Origin: Haemonchus contortus
Taxonomy: Eukaryota > Nematoda > Chromadorea > Rhabditida > Trichostrongylidae
NCBI GenBank assembly: GCA_000469685.2
Contig: LS997567.1
Span: forward strand, 5,659,374-5,723,373
Length of the DNA: 64,000 bases
Direction: 5' to 3'
The notes under the pieces: model-generated
Told to the model about the DNA's origin: nothing
Database searches by the model: none
The model's input: only the letters and a program-made list of their open reading frames with translations
Made by a program: the position numbers and the translations under genes
Part shown: piece after piece, positions 1 to 9,949 of the stretch
Numbering within the stretch: position 1 is the stretch's first letter
How the letters are laid out: the number at the start of each line of letters is the position of its first letter

Positions 1-607
1 TGTAACCATTTTTGTCGTGAACCGTGCCTTCGAACGGCTGTAATATGCGGTATCGTCACCGCCGAGATCTCATGTGGAATTGGCATAGTGCCAGATAGAA
101 TGCTGAGAAGCTTTGCGTTTGCTTCTCATCCGTGTTTTCTACGTACTGTGTAGTTGTTTTTTGCTCATTTTTTGATTTGTTTATCTTATTTATACTTTTA
201 GACAATCCATGAGGCTTTGTTGTGTACATGGTGAGTCGCTGCCATAAACTATTCGCTTAATGATATCTTTACATCATTTTTGTACTTTTCTTTATCATAT
301 TTTAATTCGTGCGCTCGTGATAACTCGAAGTTTTCATGGTAAACGATCCAGAACTGCAAATAAATGTCTTAGTTTACAATATACTATGATTTTCGATTTT
401 CGAGTAATAGTTGATATCCGTATCAGTAATCTTTGGCCTCTGCCATTAGAAATGTGGTTTTTTGGGCGGTCTATTCGACCTTGTGCTATCGCCGCTTTGA
501 CCGATGACGATCGTTAGCTAGTATTGCTGTGTCAGCGTCCGCAACAGTTTCCCCTTGATTACCTTCTTGCCAGGGTCTTTTTTGCTAATATAGTCCTTCA
601 TCTAGAC
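1..607. other. 5' flank of the GST-zeta gene
   Basis: No coding exon is recognisable. Near base 8 the text cgtgaaccgtgcc matches the right end of a TIR element (see 17371-17561 and 14356-15020), so a truncated copy may run off the left edge. The remainder is AT-rich and presumably holds the promoter of the + strand gene starting at 608. I see no convincing TATA box or trans-splice acceptor. Confidence 0.4.
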
Positions 608-3600
608 ATGTCGAGCTCAAAACCGGTTCTGTACTCTTACTGGAGAAGTTCATGCTCATGGCGGGTGCGGATTGGTAGGTGGAGCTTGCCTTTTTTGCGA
701 AATTTCTGAAATCAGAGTTTTATCGCTCAGTATTTCAGCACTCAACTTGAAGAAAATTGACTACGAATACAAGGCCGTCAACCTACTCACAACAGATTAT
801 TTAGTAAGTTTCCATAACTTACCGATTACCATGTTGGGACGGAAAATTGTGAATAGAATTTTGTCGTTGAATAGCTTTGTACAAGTAAATCTCCTCATGA
901 TCTCTTCTCTTGGATTTTGAAAGAACTTCGGAAATTATCTTTTAAGTAGGTATGGATAAAATTACTTTTGGAAGATAGAAGCTACTTTTGTGTTTATTTG
1001 CTTTGTTTGTCAACAACGAAAACTTTCCTTCTTCGAACAGAAAGGGGAGGAGCCATGATATGTGCCGTTGTCGTAAATTTGCTCTCATTTGCATAGCGTA
1101 TCGAAATCTGACGGTACATGAATACCAAGAAAGTAGGCATGGTCAATACGAGTATGTTTTTTTCCTCATGGATTCTTAATGTAACGTGAACTTGTTCAAA
1201 AAGAGCTTCCTAGGAGGAGCCCTAGGACTGCCTAAGTTACTTAACCAGTTTATTTCATTGAAAAATATTACAGGCGTGGGAACGTTCCTGAATGAGGAAT
1301 TCTTGAATTTGTCTCTCCCCCACCTCTCCCCCCCCCCTCCTTCCCACCCCTCCCCCCCCCCCCCCGCCACCCCTATAGCTATGCCATGACAAGGAATACC
1401 CATGTAAGAACTTCAAACAACTAGTCGTGAGCCTCTAAGAATAGGAAATTAAATAAGGAATCGCGGCAGTAAAAAGAATAACAGAGGAAAAAAGAATGAG
1501 AGAAAAACACCGCTTCATCATCCGGTGACCAGCTGATTGTGTGTGGGTCCTAGAACCAATGGTTGCAATCTGTATTGTCTAGACACTCGTCTGACGTGAT
1601 GACGTGAAATCGATCGAGAGGCGGGAAAGCCACGACTTTCCCGCCCACTGAATTGTCGTGAACTGTGCCTTTAACATCTGGAGTTGGCTCAAAATAAAAT
1701 TGAATAGACTTTTCATTAGGTTTAGGTTTGACATATTTGTTTTAGGATGATCCCGACTTCAGAGCAGTAAATCCAAGCCGCAAATTGCCAGCACTCGTTA
1801 TCGATGGTGTGAATCTCACGGAGAGTTTAGCGATTATGGAGTATCTGGATGAGAAATATCCAGATCGTTTTCCTCTACTCCCTAAAGATCCAGTCATGCG
1901 GGCTCATGCACGAGCTATCGCTTTGCAAGTAAAACCTTTTCGAACGATTTTTTTATTTCTATACTTCTTATCGTTGAATATGCCAATCCAAGATCGCGAT
2001 CGCCTCTAAAACCCTTGGGACGAGTGTGGGCACATTCGTACGATTCGAACTGCGCGCTGCAAATTGCGCGGTGAAATTCGAGGCGATTTGAATGACTCTG
2101 GCGCCTATTTTTGGGGCACAAACCTATAGAAGAGTAGTTAGTATGGTCAGCTGATTCTACTAACCCACTCTACTTCACAGCTGGACCCCAATGATAGACG
2201 CTAAAGTCGTTCAAACCGGCACCAATTTCCCTGCGCAACTTGCCGCACGCAGCTCCGACGCACGAATGTTCCGCCCACCCCCCTCCTTCCCCCCCCCCCT
2301 TCCCAGAAAAAAAAAAGAATGGTGAAAAGGAGAGAAGTCGTGTGCGTGGGAACCTCGTCGAGGAAGGTTCCTCCTAAAAAGTCGTATTGTCAAGGGTTTC
2401 ATCACAATGTCCGGCACTGTCTGACACTTGCTTGCTCAAAGTCTTGAGTCAAAGCGGACCACCCACCTGCTACTGTTTATATTACCTAGTATAGTGCCTT
2501 GGTAGAACCCACTTTTCTTGATGACACCTCTGTTATACGAACACGCTCTACATAAAAACAAAAATGACTAGAAAAAATATTCAGAGCAAGACAGAAAAGC
2601 TAAGAAAGCAACGAAAAAATGGGGTGCGCTTTGTTGCGCGCGTCCGTCGAATCTAGGTCACGTCGCAGCCGTCGCATGCGGCGGGTCAGCCCGCGATGCT
2701 TGACAGATGTCGCAGTTGTCAGTAGGGCATACGACTTGCGCTTGTTCTACGGTAGTCAGCCCAAAGAGAAGATAACACGGACAAATGCAAATCGTTCCCT
2801 CCAATGACACTTGGCGGTACTGTAATGGCATCTTAAGACCTCAGTGGGGTGCGCCGCGTGCGAAGTGGGCGGGGTGACCTACTTTCGACGGACGCGGGCA
2901 ACGGACGTTCTCCAAAAAAAATGGAGCCCTATGATTGGAGGGGAAACGGGCCGAGTTTGGTGATGTAGTTTGAAGTCGCGAGACAACTAGAAACTATTCA
3001 GAAGCGAACACGATAATTCGGAAGAAGCTCCACAACCCTACAAACTCTGTTTCATTTGAGTGCAAGCCTTTTTTTACTCAACTGTCAAAATTATATTTTA
3101 TTAAGGTAGCCTCTAATATCCAACCACTACAGAATAATGCCGTTGTAAAGTTTTTGAATGCAGAAAAGCCTGGGTATGGTCAGAAGGTAAACCTTAAGTC
3201 TTAATAAGCTATGTGTGTAATTTTTTTCATAAGTTTATCGAATGCTTTTAGTGGGCCGTTCACTGGATAACACGTGGACTAGGCGATTTAGAAGAGATGG
3301 TGTCACGGACCACTGGTGGCAAATATGCTGTCGGCGACCAGATCAGTATAGCGGACATTTGCATTCCATCTATTCTCTACAATGCCAAAAGGTATTTTTA
3401 TCCAGCCCTATTGTTTGCGAGCTGGATGGCTGCTTTCATAGTCCGCGACCAGTCGCGCGACTGGTCGCGATCTGCTCGGGACCGTATCGGCGGCACCCAT
3501 AACTAGCGCGGCCTCCTCGACCGATCGAGCGACCGGTGGCGCAATCAGTCAAGCGACCAGTCGCTAGCGACCGGCGACCAGTCGCGCGACCGGTAGTAAG

Positions 3601-3851
3601 CCGCTCGCGAGATGGGTCCGCGACCGGTCGCTCGCTAAATCGTGGACTATGGAAGATGCTAATAGGAATATTCCATCAATACAATTAAAGGGTGGAAAAT
3701 ACTTCAAGTTAATCGGCATTTCTTAAGGTTCGGCATAGACGTTTCGGCTTATTCAAAACTTTGCATGATCGACGCTGAAACGGCCAAGGTTCCTGAGTTT
3801 CAAGCAGCTCACCCGGATCGACAACCGGATGCAAATCCGGAAGCGAAATAA
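608..3851 (+). CDS. gst-42: maleylacetoacetate isomerase / glutathione S-transferase zeta, six exons
   Basis: This enzyme isomerises maleylacetoacetate to fumarylacetoacetate in tyrosine breakdown, using glutathione, in the cytosol. The exons I derive are 608-674, 739-803, 1746-1928, 3106-3186, 3252-3391 and 3728-3851. The frame is consistent at every junction and gives 219 aa, close to the family's usual 214-216. Residues 14-21 read SSCSWRVR, the zeta-class glutathione-site motif, with Ser14, Ser15 and Cys16 as in the human enzyme. ESLAIMEYL (70-78) is the thioredoxin-fold glutathione-binding segment. GKYAVGDQISIADICIPSI is the conserved C-terminal helix. The start ATG at 608 gives the expected N-terminus of the family. 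One acceptor (before 3106, attaag) is weak. Introns 3 and 5 carry repeats. The stop codon lies inside an AATAAA. The symbol is by similarity to the C. elegans gene, recalled from memory. Confidence 0.93.
1310..1370. repeat. C-rich low-complexity tract in intron 3 region upstream of exon 3
   Basis: This is a polypyrimidine stretch dominated by long C runs, lying in intron 2 (804-1745) of the GST-zeta gene. Open frames across it are artefacts of the simple sequence. A similar but shorter C/A tract lies at 2280-2320. Confidence 0.7.
1652..1675. repeat. right terminus of a TIR element, partial
   Basis: The text gtcgtgaactgtgcctttaac matches the right terminal repeat of the element at 14356-15020 and the element at 17371-17561. 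The preceding 150 bases (1500-1650) resemble the reverse complement of 14500-14600, so a diverged copy probably occupies much of intron 2. The left end was not located. Confidence 0.45.
2032..2275. mobile_element. foldback element (family C), copy 1, in GST-zeta intron 3
   Basis: This is an approximately 240-bp imperfect palindrome. The left arm around 2040-2125 (..actctggcgcctatttttgg..) is mirrored by the right arm around 2175-2260 (..ccccaatgatagacgctaaagt..), with a centre containing cagctgat. A clearer second copy is at 24284-24523. There is no coding capacity, so it is a non-autonomous DNA element. Confidence 0.65.
2622..2914 (-). mobile_element. MITE family A, copy 1, in GST-zeta intron 3
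   Basis: This is an approximately 292-bp element with imperfect terminal inverted repeats (gggtgcgctttgttgcgcgcg at one end, the complement of gcaacggacgttctcc at the other). It is flanked by gaaaaaatg on the left and aaaaaaatg on the right, a 9-bp target duplication with one mismatch. Four related copies are at 4370, 11571, 22698 and 43533. It has no open frame of its own. Confidence 0.75.
3433..3640. mobile_element. GC-rich foldback element (family F), copy 1, in GST-zeta intron 5
   Basis: This approximately 205-bp segment is made of many overlapping palindromes built on gaccagtcgcgcgactggtc and accggtcgctagcgac. It shares a core (tctgctcgggaccgt, ggcggcacccataac, cgaccgatcgagcgaccggtgg) and flank (ggctgctttcatagt) with the copy at 25960-26160. 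It lies between exons 5 and 6 of the GST-zeta gene and is presumably removed by splicing. Confidence 0.7.
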
Positions 3852-3852
3852 A
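3847..3852 (+). terminator. AATAAA overlapping the GST-zeta stop codon
   Basis: The bases aataaa contain the TAA stop of the GST-zeta reading frame. A second aataaa lies near 4061. If the first is used, the 3' UTR is only a few bases long. Which one is used cannot be told from sequence. Confidence 0.4.
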
Positions 3853-4369
3853 ATATATTGTGTAATCACTTCCTTGAGGTAAATGAATTCCCGTGAGCTT
3901 GAGCATGCTGCTGTGGCTAACTCTGCTCGTCGTCAGACATTTCTGTAGCTCACACGACCGATTAGTATCAGTAACCAACATGTAAAACCAAGCGTTCTTT
4001 TAACATGCCATTTCATTCCGATTTCACTCTATTACTTCTTCAACTGCAGAATTGCGAGAATAAATATGGAATCAATGCTGTATGGTTGCTGTGTATATTC
4101 GCGACTGTCTAGTAGACCACTCAGTGCGAAGTAAATTCAATAGAGCCGTTAGTTCGGCGTAGAATAAGAGGCTAAGCGGCTTTTAGGAGTAGCTCGACCG
4201 TCAATTTGCGTTCGAACGGGTAGAACAGAAAATAAACATTTAAAGCAGATGCGCCCGTATGGCAACACAGTTCTCAAGGACCAGTGATAATCGTTTTGCG
4301 CGGCGCATGGGCTTCAACATAATTTCATCGACGGGCAACTCGTCCAAACCATTCAACCTATTGTGAGTG

Positions 4370-4660
4370 GGAGAACGCCCGTTGCGCGCCCCCGTCGAAA
4401 GTAGGTCACCCCGCCCATTTCGCGCGCGGCGCACCCCAGTGATGTCTCGAAATGACATTACAGTACCACCAAGTGTCAGTGGAGTGAATGATTTGCATTT
4501 GTCCGTTTTATCTTCTCTTTGGCTGACTTCAGTGGACCAAGCGCAATTAGTATGCCCCGCTGACAACTGCGACATCCGTCAAGTATCACGGTTTGACCTG
4601 CCGCGTGCGGCGGCTGCGGCCTGACCTAGTTTCTATGGACGCGCGCAACGAAGCGCACCC
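4370..4660 (+). mobile_element. MITE family A, copy 2, with perfect 10-bp target duplication
   Basis: This 291-bp element lies between direct repeats attgtgagtg (4360-4369 and 4661-4670). Its ends are ggagaacgcccgttgcgcgc and gcgcgcaacgaagcgcaccc, which are imperfect inverted repeats of each other. It sits in the gap between the convergent GST-zeta and SR-protein genes. No transposase is encoded. A 9-10 bp duplication is typical of Mutator-like (MULE) transposition. Confidence 0.85.
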
Positions 4661-4984
4661 ATTGTGAGTGTATACATCTCTGGCTATAGGTTGAGCAGGG
4701 ATTTCGTTCTTCGTTCGTTCGTCGAAACTTGATCACATTTTTTGCAAGCGTCCACGCAAATAGTGCTACGATTTTTTCTGTGAATGTAGTAGTGGTGTAA
4801 AGGTGTGGCGATAACTTCTGATGCGTTTTCGAAGTAGACTAAATAGCTCAAGCCGTGTATAGACAGCAGTAAGTAGTAAGTATATCTGATAACAGTTCAG
4901 GGACCTAAAACAAAATAAAATCAGGGAGAATCCTCGTCGAGGATGTTTCTTGAGGGATTCATCCAAGAAATTATGAAGTTCTTT

Positions 4985-5156
4985 GGGGTGTGGTGCAGTA
5001 GGAACGAAATTGTCGCGTCGCGGTGAGAGGGACGTCGCGCGCGAATGAATGTTGCAGGATGCAGCAGTAGGTGAGAAATACAAGAACAAAAGTACTAATA
5101 GTAGAATTATGTATAAAATAATGATCGTATATCGATTGAGCTGTATGAAGAACGTT
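4985..5156 (+). mobile_element. MITE family B, copy 1, 3'-truncated
   Basis: The left two thirds of family B are present: gggtgtggtgcagtaggaacg, then the ggtgagagggacgtcgcgcgcg block, then the taagaacaaaagtactaat region. It stops at tgtatgaagaacg where the complete copy at 21633-21890 continues. It lies between the two convergent genes. Confidence 0.7.
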
Positions 5157-5866
5157 TTTTTCCAAATCAGTTCGACGACAATATGGTGCCGAGTTCAAAT
5201 GCAACATAACAATGAATCGTATATTCAATATTCACTTACCCATTGAAAAGCTTGAGAAGCAGGTTTCGAACCCTGCAATGCAAAATTTTTGCATTTTTGT
5301 TTACTTCATAGTTTTATTTGTTGTTTTTGCTTTTGTTTTCTTCTACTAGTTGGTCAAAACTACTAACATTGGCGATAAGGAAAAGGCTCAGAATCTATTC
5401 TATCATATTGCACTGAAATTGTGTTTGTTTTATTGTAATATCACTTCAATGCTTTACAAAGTCTTTATTATCAATTACATCATTCACAACTAAAAATTTT
5501 GAAACAAACGAACAAAATCTCAGAAAAAGAAATGTTCCACCTGCTATCTTTAAAAAATTTATTGTATTGCCATGAACATGTTCAAGTTTACCGTGATGAA
5601 TCCGATAACCTAAAAGGAACCAAAAAATTCGAATCAAGCCAAGCATCAGTACAGCACAAATTCATTAGCAATTACTAATCAGTAAGTGTGGCGTTCGTAG
5701 TGCTCGGAGAATAAATTCTACACCACCATCAGTCAAGTGGACGTTTTAAAACCCGAATTTTTCGAAAAAAAAACTTCAAAACCCTAAAACAGCGATACTA
5801 ATGCCCCACTCTCTATCCAGGAGTCTTATCAGTTCTTATCCAGTACTGGGTACAGGTGAAGTTTAT

Positions 5867-8648
5867 TTACCTTCGTAGACGTCCAGGTGCTCCTCCACGG
5901 GGAAGCGGAGCGCAGTTGGTTACGGAAAAATCGACCCGAACTCGCATTCCGTCAATGCGTGCATCTTTGAGTTCTTCTTTAGCCTTAAATTTGTCATTAT
6001 ATGTACTAAATTCCTACTGATTCTGGCTGGTTGGGAGCGAGTCATCACTGCTGTAGGAGGGAACCCCTCAGGGGTGTGGTAACTTCTCCCCGAAAATCGC
6101 GTCGCGCTCGCCGCACCCGATCGCGCGCTCTGAATGGAAAGGTTTGAATTAGTACATATAAGGGTATAGTATTCGCCGCGGAACCACTGCCGCTTAGTGT
6201 GGGAATTCGGGAGAAGTACCGGGTGGTCAATCCCGTTCTCGGGACGAGCCCCACATCCAACTTCCGCACAAAATCGTAATGGCGGTTTGAATGCGTATGT
6301 GGCTTATACAATAACTTGCGGTGACCCGCCTACTGCTTTCATCCTCCCCCACAGAGGTCCGTTCCCACAGAGACTATAATTCTTGTCGCTGGTGAGTGTA
6401 AACCCTTCCAACCGGTCCAGGTGTATTTCGGTTTTGCTAGAAATAAAGAAAGCTTGGCTTCAACGAGCGCGTCCCATGTTTTCTGGCTTCCCAATCAAAG
6501 TGGTACGGCATTAATCATAGTTCACATTTCTAAAAGAAAACAGTCAGAAAAAATGGTGTAGCTGGGTGCACTACACTGCACCCGACGTATCCAGCTACAG
6601 CGGGTGTGGTGCAGTTCAATCGAAATGGTCGCTTTGCAGCGAGCGCGACGTCGCCTACAAGGAATGCAGCCAATGAAGCAGAAGCAGCGCAGCGAGTAAG
6701 CATTACAGAAACAATGGAAGAATTACTAGAATCATGTCACCAAACTATAATAGCATATCGAGCAAGCTGTATGAATTACGCTGGAACCGCAGTGACGAGG
6801 CAACTAGTCTGCGACTGCCGCGTGCGGCTAATCGATTACACAAAACTGATTTGACTACCTGTCTTCCAGCTGACAGTAGTGAGTAGCTGACTTGAAAATC
6901 ACTCACCGCAGCAGCATCTCGTGTTCTACGATAGTAGATAAAACCGAATCCGCGGCTTTTTCCCGTTCTATGGTCCCGAATAATTTTTATCTATAAAGGA
7001 ATCAGTTTTGTTCATGCAATAAAAAACGTTCATGTAAAGTATCTACAGAGAGAATCGATGAGTAGGAAATGGTAAGTGAACATACATAGTCGATTTCTCC
7101 GAATTCCCGAAATATATTTTCCAAATCTCGTTCTGAAGTGTCTACATTCATTCCAAATATACCAACACATCTGAACAAAATTATCGATTTTGCGCTTAAT
7201 GGATGTGACTGGGCTTCAGCCAATCAGCGCCCTGTATTGGTAAATAAATTGACCAATAGGTTCTGAAGTAACGAACCTACATGGTCGTGCATCTTCTCTT
7301 CCGTCGCGATATCTTGATTTGTGTGGTTCACGTAGTGGCGAACGCGATCGACTTAAATGTCGGCTTCTGTTGTATAGTGAATAATACCAAAAAGACAGTT
7401 ACGCTAGGACATACCACAACTCACACATCGAGCCATACCTGTTATACCGTGGTGGGTGTGATAACTTCTCCCCGGAAATCGCGTTGGGCTCGCCGCATCC
7501 GATCGCGCGCAGCCGCGGTAAGCGGCAGCGGTTCGCATCATGCGAAGCACTGCCGCTCGGGAATTCGAGGAGAAGTACCGCCACCCATCCTCGGTATATC
7601 TACCAACTCTGGTGGCACGAATGTGAATTATGGGTTTCTAGGCGCTAAACTATGCGCGCAAATACACAGACACACTTCATCAGCCGCGCCAGCCACAATA
7701 TAATGTAAAGTTAGTGCTCAAGCTACCTTTACCATACTCCTTTTCTGCAGATGATTGTAGTTTTTTGCTTGATGTATTTTGATTTGCTTGTTACTGATGC
7801 TATTGATCCGTATTGATTTGCATTGCGTTCTATGACTGACTGACTGATTGTTATGTTCATAGTGAATTGATTGATTCATATCTCCGGTTTTGTTTGTCGA
7901 TTATTGTTTACTCATGGTGCACTGTTGATTTGATTTTATTGACGACCCCTAGTTCAAAACATCGCTGGTAGGTTCAGATCTGGCATCTACTGAGCCACGT
8001 TATCACACCTGCAACGTTATTCTCATATCAATCATCGAATCGACCTATCCACTACAATGAAATTTTACAGCCCATTCAGGACCTAAGGCACCACTTTTAT
8101 TGTGAAAAGGCGAGCGATCGATCGCCATGATTCGATGGTGGCGCTGGCGGTTGGAATACCTGAAATCAAAAATCGATGAGGCGTTTCGACGTCGACGTAC
8201 TGAAGGAGCTCGTCCTTGATGACGTCGCAGCGGCTAAAGGCCAGTGGTGAGCGCCACCGAAGCGCCTTGCGATCGATCGCGCGCCCTTGCATTGTAAAAG
8301 CGCAGCCTTGTGAAGGTCTGATTTTGACGCGTGCGGTTGCGTCGCGGAACGCCAAAATACGCTAAGAGATTGCACCCGGTTTGTTAGGTTCTAGATGAGC
8401 TGTAAAAAAAGCAATAACTCAGTCAAGCAATTACCAAACTGTACCTGTACTTCCGATCTCTTTTGGATGATATATCATGATAACGTGAAGAGCGTAGCGG
8501 CGATCGTGAACTGCTTCGTGATCGTGAACGATTTCCGGAGCGTGAACGGGAATACACCCGTATGCGACGCCGTTCAACTCGGGCGAATAAATTATCGTGC
8601 GATGATGTCGATGACGTCGACGATTTGTTCTCCTTCGATTTTTCTGTA
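5867..8648 (-). CDS. rsp-8: Tra2/RSP-8-like SR splicing factor (RS domain plus one RRM), partial structure
   Basis: This is a nuclear pre-mRNA splicing regulator that binds exonic enhancers. Reading the - strand, an RS exon (8648-8435) encodes SRSRSGNRSRSRSSSRSPLR after a Ser/Thr-rich stretch. RRM exon 1 (7170-7086) encodes CVGIFGMNVDTSERDLENIF, with RNP2. RRM exon 2 (6990-6907) encodes RDHRTGKSRGFGFIYY, with RNP1. RRM exon 3 (5983-5871) encodes AKEELKDARIDGMRVRVDFS. All three RRM exons join in frame with good splice sites, and the layout matches Tra2-type RRMs. Read through, exon 3 ends in TAA (5869-5867); a gtaaat donor at 5870 could instead lead to small exons at 5609-5592 and 5272-5240. 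The stretch 8159-8090 (YSNRQRHHR...) may be a linker exon. The first exon is unresolved; ATG-plus-gtgagt at 10768-10739 is a candidate. The symbol is by family similarity only. Confidence 0.85.
6071..6238. mobile_element. MITE family D, copy 1, in SR-gene intron
   Basis: The left end ggtaacttctccccgaaaatcgcg and right end gggaattcgggagaagtacc form imperfect inverted repeats around a GC-rich core (cgccgcacccgatcgcgcgc). Copy 2 at 7448-7588 shares both ends. It is located between RRM exons 3 and 2 and abuts a SINE at 6225. Confidence 0.6.
6225..6385 (-). mobile_element. tRNA-derived SINE, copy 1 (3' part)
   Basis: On the - strand this matches the body and tail of the full SINE at 23933-24235: the direct-strand text cgttctcgggacg, aatcgtaatggcggtttgaatgc, tatgtggcttatacaat, and tgctttcatcctccc corresponds to the complement of gcatgcattcaaaatgccac and its neighbours. 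The tRNA-like head is missing or strongly diverged. It lies in an intron of the SR gene. Confidence 0.6.
6601..6880 (+). mobile_element. MITE family B, copy 2, diverged
   Basis: The block order matches family B (gggtgtggtgcag, gcgacgtcgc, aggaatgcagc, agcatatcgagcaagctgtatga, ctgcgactgccgcgtgcggctaatcgatta), but with many substitutions and a scrambled middle. It is just downstream of RRM exon 2 within an SR-gene intron. The 82-codon frame across it is not a gene. Confidence 0.6.
7448..7588. mobile_element. MITE family D, copy 2
   Basis: This has the same ends as copy 1 (ataacttctccccggaaatcgcg and gaattcgaggagaagtacc) and an internal hairpin (gcggtaagcggcagcgg / the complement in gcactgccgctcggg). 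It lies upstream of RRM exon 1 on the SR gene's transcribed strand, in an intron. Confidence 0.6.
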
Positions 8649-8807
8649 CTGTAAGATCTGCAAATGGGCGTTTTTGATGTGAAGAGTTGCTATGAATATA
8701 AATTTGCAAAAAATTGTATAATCATGGCAATCATGGCACCCCACATTCCTTTTCTCATTGAATGTGTGATCGCGTTTTTGTGAAGCAACCCCCTAACCAC
8801 AGTAGAA

Positions 8808-8940
8808 TGCTTGAAAGACGAATGTTACCGATTAACCGACCCAGGAAAGGTGCCGGAAGGCTTGGTTGCCCTGGGCGCCGTGATTCAAACCCGGGCCGTG
8901 CATGTGTAATAGAGCTCCACTTGCCACTACACTACCTCCC
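8808..8940 (-). mobile_element. tRNA-derived SINE, copy 2 (head and body)
   Basis: On the - strand an A-box-like tagtgtagtggcaag and a B-box-like gggtttgaatc are followed by aaccaagcc and a ggtcggttaatcggta stretch, the same order as in the complete copy at 23933. It lies just upstream of the RS exon of the SR gene. Confidence 0.65.
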
Positions 8941-9391
8941 CTTTTCATTTTGGGTTTCAGGGGGAAATTGCTGATGCATCCTAGTTCATTAAAGCAATTG
9001 AGAACCGGTCCTTTCTAAGGTTTTCTCTAAAGTTGGACGAGACTGACGAAGGAAAGGGTGGTTGGACGAGATTTCAGTTGCTTCAGAGCAACACGTGTTG
9101 GCTATTCACATTATCAGCTGATTCCATTTACAGCAGACGTGCTCCATCTAGAATGGTACGAGCCTTTAAAACGCCCCAAACACGTCCTTTTCTGGGAGTT
9201 CGGAGTGGCAATTTATTGTCTCTGAATCCAGGGACTCAGGGACCATAAATCTTCATTGGTGAAGAATCTACACAACCATCTAGGTTGCGAATTCTGCCTT
9301 CAAAGGCGGTGTATATTAATAGTGAATGGGCGGTGGAAGAGTCATGTCATCGTTGAATTCTCAGTTTCACTCGGGAGAATACTATGCCGAG

Positions 9392-9441
9392 CCCTTCAAC
9401 TATGAATACCAACCCAAGGGGTGGTACTCATAGTTGAAGGG
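9392..9441. ncRNA. 50-nt near-perfect hairpin
   Basis: The left arm cccttcaactatgaatacca and right arm tggtactcatagttgaaggg pair with a single mismatch and a small bulge around an aag loop. It is shorter than a usual miRNA precursor and lies in unannotated DNA, so RNA function is only a possibility; the other reading is the core of a small foldback element. Confidence 0.3.
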
Positions 9442-9679
9442 AAATGTCTCTCTGCTTGTTCACTAATTCTGCAACCCGATTCTTCCACAGGGATCAGCAG
9501 CGAAGAGAGGACAACAAGGTATCACTATCGCTTTCTCAATTGTCTTGGCGAGGGCACAACAATGAAGCGGCCCAGAACAAGGTGAATTAGTTGTCTCTAT
9601 TGAATCTCGCTCAAAACAATGAGACTAGTACTTATCATTCCCTCGAACGACCGTTTTTTCATAAGGGACCGAAAGAATA

Positions 9680-9937
9680 GGGAGACGGGCGTTAGAAACA
9701 ATTTTGGGTAATCGATTCGCCGCACGCGGCTGCCGCGGACCACTCATTCGCCGTTATTACAGCTCTAGCGTTCTTCATACAGCTCAATCGATATGCGATC
9801 ATTATTTTATGCCTAATTCTACTATTATTACTTTTGTTCTTGTATTTCTTACCTACTGCTGCATCCTGCTACATTCCTTCGCGAGCGACGTCCCTCTCAC
9901 CGCGACGCGACCACTTCCTTCCTAATGCACCACACCC
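9680..9937 (-). mobile_element. MITE family B, copy 3, complete, perfect 9-bp target duplication
   Basis: This 258-bp element runs from gggagacgggcgttagaaac to cctaatgcaccacaccc and is flanked by gaaagaata on both sides (9671-9679 and 9938-9946). The ends are asymmetric inverted repeats sharing ttaggaacga. The length equals that of copy 4 at 21633. The 73-codon frame inside is a shadow. Confidence 0.88.
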
Positions 9938-9949
9938 GAAAGAATACTG

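Noticed and set aside
3709..3981. 90-codon - strand frame
   Set aside because: It is the antisense of the last exon of the GST-zeta gene.
5253..5280. B-box-like ggtttcgaaccc suggesting a tRNA gene
   Set aside because: No A box or acceptor stem can be found at the right distance.
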